Source: Microvelia longipes (taxonomy: Eukaryota; Arthropoda; Insecta; Hemiptera; Veliidae). From it: DNA of 64,000 bases. The position numbers were made by a program, and so were the translations under genes. Shown in pieces: positions 56,811 through 64,000 of this stretch (positions are counted from its first letter, which is position 1; each line of letters starts with the position of its first letter). The notes under the pieces were generated by a model that saw only the letters and a program-made list of their open reading frames with translations, ran no database searches and was not told the DNA's origin. The DNA lies in NCBI GenBank assembly GCA_018340805.1, contig JACMZG010000008.1:12031992-12095991 (forward strand), given 5' to 3'.

Positions 56811-58695
56811 CTCAAAAAGGCTCGCATCGCTTGCTAGTTTAGGTATCTTTAACATTTACATAGTAAAAAAAGGCTCGCTACGCTCGCTAGATTGCTTATA
56901 TTTGTAATAATACAACGTTAAAAATAGGCTCGCTTCGCTCGCTAGATTGCTTATATTTATAATAAAATATATTGTAAATAAGGCTCGCTTCGCGCTAAAT
57001 TGCGTAGATTTATATTAATGCATAGTAAAAAAGGCTCGCTTCGCTCGCTTGATTGCGTATATTTATAATAATAAATGGTAAAAGAAGGCTCGCTTCGCTC
57101 GCTAGATTGCGTAGATTTATATTCATGCATGTAAAAGAAGGCTCGCTTCGCTCGCTAGATTGCTCATATTTATAATAAATATATTGTAAAAAAGGCTGCT
57201 TCGCTCGCTAGATTGCGTAGATTTATATTATGCATATTAAAAAAGGCTCACTTCGCTCGCTGATTGCGTATATTTATAATAATAAATGGTAAAAGAAGGT
57301 CGCTTCGCTCGCTAGATTGCGTAGATTATAATAATACAACGTTAAAAATAGGCTCGCTTCGCTCGCTAGATGCTTATATTTAAAATAAAATATATTGTAA
57401 ATAAGGCTCGCTTCGCTCGCTAGATTACGTAGATTTATATTGATGCAAGTAAAAGAGGCTCGCTTCGCTCGCTAGATTGCGTAATTTATAATCATACATA
57501 GTAAAGAAGGCTCGCTTCGCTCGCTGATTGCTATATATTTATAATAATACAAAGTTAAAAAATAGGCTCGCTTCGCTCGCTAGATTGCTTTTATTTTTAT
57601 AAAATATTTTGGTTAAAAAAGGCTCGCTTCGTCGCTAGTTGCTTATATTTATATTAATGAATAGTAAAAAAGGCTCGCTCGCCTAGATTGCTTATATTTG
57701 TAATTAATACAACGTTAAAAATAGGCTCGCTTCGCTCGCTAGATTGCGTATATTTATAATCATACATAGTAAAGAAGCTCGCTTCGCTCGCTAGGATTGC
57801 TTATATTAAATATTAATGCATAGTAAAAAGGCTCGCTTCGCTCGCTAGATTGCTTTATATTTAATATTAATGCATAGTAAAAAAGGCTTGCTTCGCTCGT
57901 TAGATTGCTTATATTTATAATAATACAACGTTAAAAATAGGCTCGCTTCGCTCGCTAGTTTGCTTATATGTATAATAAAATATATTGTAAAAAAGGCTCG
58001 CTTCGCTCGCTAGATTGCTTATATTTTAATATTAATAAATAGTAAAAAAGGCTCGCTTCGCTCGCTAGATTGCTTATATTTGTAATAATATAACGTTAAA
58101 AATAGGCTCGCTTCGCTCGCTAGATTGCTTATATTTTAATAATACTACGTCAAAATAGGCTCGCTTTCGCTCGCTAGATTGCTTATATTTAAATATTAAT
58201 GCGTAGTAAAAAAGGCTCGCTTCGCTTGCTAGATTGCTTATATTTATAATAATACAACGTTAAAAAATAGGCTCGCTTCGCTCGCTAGATTGCTTATATT
58301 TATAATGAAAATATATTGTAAAAAAGGCTCGCTTCGCTCATGGATTGCTTTATTTAATATTAATGAATAGTAAAAAAGGCTCGCTTCCGTCGCTAGATTG
58401 CTTATATTTATAATAATTGTACGTTATAAATAGGCTCGCTTCGCTCGCTAGTTAGCTTATATTAATAATAAAATATATTTAAAAAAGGCTCGCTTCGCTC
58501 GCTAGATTGCTTATTTTAATATTAATGCATAATAAAAAGGCTCGCTTCGCTCGCTAGATTGCTTATATTTGTTATAATACAACGTTTAAAAATAGGCTCG
58601 CTTCGCTCGCTAGATTGCTTATATTTAATATTAATGCATATTTAAAAAGGCTCGCGTATATTTATAATAATAAATGGTAAAAAGGCTCGCTTTAA
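56811..58695. repeat. 55-bp satellite with CG-rich core (about 35 copies), trimeric higher-order pattern
   Basis: Every unit starts GGCTCGCTTCGCTCGCTAG followed by ATTGCTTATATTTATA and a variable end. The end types are B (AATACAACGTTAAAAATA), C (AAAATATATTGTAAAAAA), A (TTAATGCATAGTAAAAAA) and D (AATAAATGGTAAAAGAA). The order B-C-A recurs at least six times, a higher-order unit of about 165 bp. Confidence 0.92.
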
Positions 58696-59510
58696 ATTTT
58701 ATTTTTTTGAGTTTTTATTTTAAGCCGCCATTTTTAAATTAATAAAAAATTTTGAAATGTTGACCATGAAAAATATATTTCTTTTTCTACTCTTTAAGAG
58801 CTTTTAAACGATTATTACAACACCGATTTTTTGCTCAAAAATTTTTATCCGGTCGCCATATTGGCCGCCATTTTGAATATATTTTTTTCGGAATATTACC
58901 AAAAACTATACAGCTCTGACATATATTTAATTTACTTGTATAAAAGTATATAAAGTATATTACAATAGATCTTTATCTTGTAAATTCTTATAAAATTAGT
59001 AAAACTAATTATTATATTAAATTATGGCCGCCATGTTGAATTTTTCGGAATTTTAGTATATATAACATTTTTGTTCTACTAATCAAGAGCTTTACAACGA
59101 TATATTACTCGAGTTTATTCCTTCAATTTTAAATTTTTTGGGTTTCATTATTTTAGCCGCCATTTTTAAATTTTTCAAAAAATTTTAAAATTTTGACCAT
59201 GAAACTATATTTTTCTTTTTCTACTCTTTAAGAGCTTTCAAACGATATACAACACGATTTTCGCTTCAAAATTTTTTTTTATCCGGTCCGCCATTTTGGC
59301 TGCCATTTTGAAAATAATTTTCGGAATATTACCAAAAACTATTACAGCTCTGACACATAATTAGTTTTACCTGTATACAAAATTTTATCAAATCGGTCAA
59401 TTTTTACGGCAGTTATCGCGACACGTACAAACAAACACACAAACACACAAAACACAACAAACAAAACGCGCCGTCCCAATTCTTCTGAAATGTAAGAACC
59501 TCACTTACGT
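58696..59510. repeat. CCGCCAT-rich repeat, two full and one partial copy
   Basis: 58720-58930 and 59150-59365 are parallel copies: AGCCGCCATTTTTAAATT, TTTTGACCATGAAA, CTACTCTTTAAGAGCTTT, ATCCGGTC, GGAATATTACCAAAAACTAT. A partial copy lies at about 59025-59115. The right end (GCGACACGTACAAACAAACA, then CA-rich sequence) resembles the tails often seen next to arthropod retroelements. No coding frame is present. Confidence 0.7.
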
Positions 59511-59834
59511 TCGTTCAACAATGCAAAGTTTATTTCAAACCATAGAGAGATATTAGTCACTATTCAATAGTCAATTTTATGTATCTTATTTTTTTTATAT
59601 TTATATTTGACAAAAGAAAAAAACGGTCAAAGACAAAAATAACTGAAGATGAGAAAAAACAGAAAACTTTTAAAAGTAATTATTAATATGAGAGGTACAC
59701 GTTAGTTAAAAAATACATTAAAGTATAATTTAAATACATACATATTTTAAAATAGTAATAAACGGCATATGAATCAATTGTTTTATACATTTGTTATTTT
59801 TTGCTTTAACGCATCATTAAAAAAAATATACATT
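59511..59834. other. AT-rich linker
   Basis: No gene or repeat is recognised. Confidence 0.4.
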
Positions 59835-60671
59835 CCTCAACTTATACTTTCTACGATTATCCACAATAACAATTTAAACTTTACCTCATAAATATGAGTA
59901 CACTTGTTTAATCTTATGTCATAGACATTCTTCTACTTATACTTTTTGCGTCATCCGTAATAACTATTTATACTATACCCTATGAATACACTTGTTTATT
60001 CTTATGTCATTGACATTATTCTGCTTATACTTTCTGTGTCCATCTAAAATAAGTATTTATACTATATCCCATAAATACACTTGTTTATTCTTATGTAATA
60101 GACATTATTCTGCTTATACTTTCTGCGTCCATCTACAATAATTATTTATACTTTACCCTATGAATACATTTGTTTATTCTTATGTCATTGACATAATTTT
60201 CTTTTACATTCTTCGTCCATCCACAATACGCAAATATACTTCACTCTATTTATTGCACACTCACATACAATGTGCTATATACATATGCTATTATTTATAT
60301 TTTATTATTGAGCCTTGGTTCCACTTATTGTTACTCTAGTTTTAAAAAAAGTAAATGGCAGTAATTAGTTTAGTATGTTCAATAATCTTTTGTTTTTTAT
60401 TAATTCACATGTTCTATATTCTTGTGTAATCCAAAAAATTGAACTTAAAAATTCTACATAAACAACGCAGAAAATATCTAAAACATATTTCTCTATTACA
60501 AATTATTAACTTTTACATTATTCTGCTTATTCTTTCTGCGTCTATCCGTAATAACTATTTATACTTAAACCAATGAATACACTTGTTTAACTATGTCATT
60601 AACATAAGTTACTTTTATATTCTAAGTCCATCCGTAAAAAGTATTTACACTATACCCCATAAATAGACTTG
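59835..60671. repeat. array G4: about 90-bp tandem repeat
   Basis: Same unit and same ending (TTCTTAAATAAACAATTG) as G1 and G2, leading into array F3. Confidence 0.8.
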
Positions 60672-62888
60672 TTTATTCTTAAATAAACAATTGTACACTA
60701 CAATTAGACATTAGATCAAATTTAATTTGATCAGGTATGCTATAAGATTTCGCTGTCGTTGTGCCTTACGCATTGTCAAATATACTTACGACGTTTTATT
60801 AAATTTAGTTTTATCAGATATGCAATAACATATTGTTGTCGTTGTGCCTTACGCATTGTCAAATATAATTAGACATTGGATAAAAGTTTGTTTTATCATG
60901 CTATAAGATATTGTTGTCGTTGTGCCTTATGTCAACAGTGATAATTTAGTGTTATCAGTATCCTTTAAGATGTTGTCCCTAATGCCAAATACATTGATAA
61001 AAGTTTGTTTATCAGATATATAAGATATTGTTGTTCGTTTTGCTTATCATTGTCAAACTGTGGATCAATAAGTGTTATCAGATATCCTAAGATTAGACTG
61101 CAAATATAATTAACATAGGTTTTATCAGATATGCTATAAGGTATTGTGTCGTTGTGCCTTAAGTCAAATATAATAGATATGTGTGATATGTGTTGTTGTC
61201 GTTGTGCCTAGACATCCAAATAATTAGACATTGGATTTTGTTTTATCAAGATATGCTATAAGATATTGTTTATTGCAAATATAATTAGGCACAGATAAAG
61301 ATGATATTGCCAAATATAATTAGACATTGATAAAGTTTGTTTATCAGTAATGCTATAAGATATTGTTGTCGTTGTGCCGCATTGTCAAATTAATTAGACT
61401 TATTTAAAATTTAGTGTTATCAGCCTTTAAGATTGTTGTTGTCGTTGTGCCCTAGACATTGCCAAATATAATTAGACATTGGAATAAAATATAGATCATA
61501 TGCTTAAGAATTGTTGTTGTTGTGCCTTAAGCATTGTCAAAATAATAGACAAAGATAAAATAAGTGTTATCAATATCCTTAAGTGGTTGTTGTCGTGTGC
61601 CCTAACATTGCCAAATATAATTAGACATTAGATAAGTGTATCAATGCTATAAGTATTGTTGTCGTTGTGCCTTACGCATTGTCAAATATAATTAGACATT
61701 ATAAAATATAGTGTTATCAGATATCCTTTAAGATGTTGTTGTCGTTGTGCCCTAGACATTGCCAAATATAATTAGACATTGGATGAAAGTTTGTTTTATC
61801 AGATATGCTATAAGATATTGTTGTCGTTGTGCCTTAAGCATTGTCAATATAATTAGGACATTGAATTAAATTGAGTGGTTATCAGATATCCTTAAGATGT
61901 TGTTGTCGTTGTGCCCTAGACATTGCCAAATATAATTAGACATTAGATAAAATATAGTGTTATCAGATATCCATTAAGATGTTGTTGTCGTTGTGCCCAG
62001 ACATTGCCAAATATAATTAGACATAGATAAAATATAGTGTATCAGATATCTTAAGATGTTGTTGTGTTGTGCCCTAGACATTGCCAAATATAATTAGACA
62101 TTAGATAAAATATAGTGTTATCAGATATGCTATAAGGTATTGTTGTTGTTGTGCCTTAAGCATTGTCAAATATAATTAGACATTAGATAAAATATAGTGT
62201 TATCAGATATTCCTTTAAGATGTTGTTGTCGTTGTGCCCTAGACATTGCCAAATATAATTAGACATTGGATAAAAGTTTGTTTTATCAGATATGCTATAA
62301 GATATTGTTGTCGTTGTGCCTTACGCATTGTCAAATATAATTAGACATTAGATAAAATATAGTGTTATCAGATATCCTTTAAGATGTTGTTGTCGTTGTG
62401 CCCTAGACATTGCCAAATATAATTAGACATTGGATAAAAGTTTGTTTTATCAGATATGCTATAAGATATTGTTGTCGTTGTGCCTTACGCATTGTCAAAT
62501 ATAATTAGACATTAGATAAAATATAGTGTTATCAGATATCCTTTAAGATGTGTTGTCGTTGTGCCCTACATTGCCAAATATTAATTAGACATTGGATGAA
62601 AGTTTGTTTTATCAGATATGCTATAGGATTTTTTGTGTTTGTGCCATACGCATTGTCAAAAATAATTAGGCATTGGAGCAAATTAATTATATTTGATAAG
62701 CTTTAAGATTTTGTTGACGTTGTGCCTTACGCATTGTCAAATATAATTAGACAGTGGATCAAATTTAGTTTTATCAGATATCCTTTAAGATTTTGTTGTC
62801 GTTGTGCTCTAGACATTGCCAAATATAATTAAAAAGTCTAACATATTTATAGAGTTTTCAGATAAGCTATCAGATTTTGTTGTTGGTT
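60672..62888. repeat. array F3: 82-bp satellite with dimeric higher-order structure (about 27 copies)
   Basis: Two unit types alternate for long stretches: GCCTTACGCATTGTC...GCTATAAGATATTG, and GCCCTAGACATTGCC...ATCCTTTAAGATGTTG. They form a roughly 164-bp dimer, clearest at 61650-62600. From about 60900 to 61640 the units are heavily indel-ridden, then become regular again. Confidence 0.92.
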
Positions 62889-63235
62889 TGCATTGAATTT
62901 TTTTTAAACAGTATTTTCTTACTTTTAATACTTTACTAAAATAGTAATTCAAGGTTATATTTCTTAAATTTTATATTTGTTTTCTTTTGATATTTTTATA
63001 TGTATGTTGAATCTTTTTATGTAAATTGGGAGCAATCCCGCATTTGTTAAATAACTAAATAAATAAATAAATTACGCAACCAAAAAGCCGCATAAGAGCA
63101 GAAGAGTGGTGGTCAGCATTCCGGGTGGATTTCCTATGGAATGCGTGTTTCCGTGCTTATCAATTTATTTCTTGGTTAAGGTTCCGGTTTATGGTTTATA
63201 ACTTGAGCAGTTACTTACCCCCTCCTCTTTAGGGT
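62889..63235. other. unique AT-rich flank of the repeat domain
   Basis: It includes GGGAGCAATCCCGCATTTG followed by an AAATAACTAAATAAATAAAT run at about 63045-63072, possibly a retroelement tail. No gene is recognised. Confidence 0.35.
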
Positions 63236-63249
63236 TTGGCTGCTTTAAT

Positions 63250-63482
63250 TTCGCGGGATAAACCTTTCCCTCACGAAGCCATCGCGGGATAAACCTTTCC
63301 TCACGAGGCCATCGCGGGATAAACTTTCCCTCACGAGGCCATAAACCTTTCCCTCACGAAGCCATCGCGGGATAAACCTTTCCCTCACGAGGCATCGCGG
63401 GTAAACCCTCACGAGGCCATCGCGGGATAAACCTTTCCCTCACGAGGCCATCGCGGATAAACCTTTCCCTCATAGGCCATCG
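63250..63482. repeat. 31-bp minisatellite (about 8 copies)
   Basis: The unit is CGCGGGATAAACCTTTCC plus CTCACGAGGCCAT with small deletions. It is unrelated to the 31-bp repeat at 11.5-12.6 kb. The minus-strand frame across it is an artefact. Confidence 0.88.
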
Positions 63483-63483
63483 T

Positions 63484-63510
63484 ATATATTATATATATAT
63501 ATATATAGTG
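63484..63510. repeat. (TA)n microsatellite
   Basis: A short TA tract between the minisatellite and repeat family X. Confidence 0.8.
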
Positions 63511-63527
63511 TGTTGTGTGTGTATATA

Positions 63528-63634
63528 TATTTTGAAAATAGAGTCTCTTATGATATCTTTTGATCTCTACCAAATCAAAATATCTTATCAAATTTAGCAC
63601 TCTATGATTTTATGATGGGTATGTACTTACTAAA

Positions 63635-63635
<1 letters not shown>
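63528..63635 (-). repeat. dispersed repeat family X, copy 2
   Basis: A close reverse-complement copy of 16714-16830, with only a few differences over about 100 bp. Again it is directly next to (TA)n. Confidence 0.65.
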
Positions 63636-63636
<1 letters not shown>

Positions 63637-63699
<63 letters not shown>

Positions 63700-63722
63700 T
63701 ATATATATAATATATATATATA
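63637..63722. repeat. (TA)n microsatellite
   Basis: About 85 bp of TA alternation with a few interruptions. Confidence 0.92.
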
Positions 63723-63744
63723 CAGGCAGACATGACAACTTAAA

Positions 63745-63830
63745 CCTAAATATACCTGAAACAAATAATGCCGGAGTCATCCCGGTTACGGATTTATACC
63801 TACGGTATAAGGGAGGAAAATTAAAAATAT
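63745..63830 (+). repeat. dispersed repeat family D, partial copy
   Basis: It carries AATAATGCCGGAGTCATCCC, TTATACCTACGGTATAAGGG and AGGAAAATTAA, matching the distal half of the copy at 15930-16080. From 63831 to the end nothing is recognised. Confidence 0.45.
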
Positions 63831-64000
63831 TAAGGAAAACACAACAAAAGAAAATGATAAGAATAATTTGAGTAACTGCAAAGGAAATAAATCGAGTATT
63901 TGTTATTAGGAACTACGAAGAACAAAGATGAAATAAAGCAAGAATGGTTGAAGCTAGTTAATATGAGAAAATACAAATTACAAAGAGCAAATGAAGAATT

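Noticed and set aside
63409..63600. Minus-strand frame with repeated EGKVYP
   Set aside because: Translation of the 31-bp minisatellite plus a TA tract.

Overview
The window is AT-rich animal DNA, most likely from an arthropod and probably an insect. The evidence is one spliced gene for a secreted chaoptin/artichoke-type leucine-rich-repeat (LRR) protein, retroelements typical of arthropods (BEL/Pao LTR elements, an I-type LINE with RNase H, a Penelope-like element with a GIY-YIG endonuclease), 5S-rRNA-derived SINE-like copies, very many minisatellites and (TA)n tracts, and no bacterial gene organisation. I cannot name the species.

Layout. At 1-6200 lies the LRR gene on the minus strand: a 3.2-kb coding exon (2062-5260) with a 3' splice site just upstream of the ATG and a splice donor at its end, so the C-terminus is in exons to the left. 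The inferred 5' intron carries a 26-bp minisatellite. From 6.2 to 32.9 kb there is no recognisable host gene. It holds minisatellites (52, 31, 49 and 58 bp), a 121-bp-arm foldback element, a Penelope-like element bounded by inverted copies of its terminal repeat, a 5'-truncated LINE with a 15-bp target-site duplication, another LINE 3' fragment, two 5S-derived SINE-like copies and several small dispersed repeats.

From 32.9 to 62.9 kb the sequence is one large repeat domain built from a few modules, here named H (about 1.6 kb, low copy), E (66-68 bp tandem array), S (spacer), G (about 90 bp array) and F (82 bp array). They recur in the order H-E-S-G-F, then H-E-S-G-F again, then truncated H, then G, a 55-bp CG-rich array, a CCGCCAT-rich repeat, and G-F. 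H copy 1 is split by a full-length BEL/Pao element (34236-40830, minus strand, 5-bp duplication TAAAA). H copy 2 is split by a different, internally deleted BEL/Pao element (47491-51035). Each H copy keeps the empty site of the other copy's insertion, so the insertions came after or around the block duplication.

The right end (62.9-64 kb) holds a 31-bp minisatellite, (TA)n tracts and small dispersed repeats also seen further left. Nothing suggests that the genes act together: the LRR gene is the only host gene, and the rest is mobile or satellite DNA. Several coding frames are broken only by frameshifts while their LTRs are nearly identical, and some array stretches are ragged with indels. 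Part of the apparent decay may therefore be consensus sequencing error.
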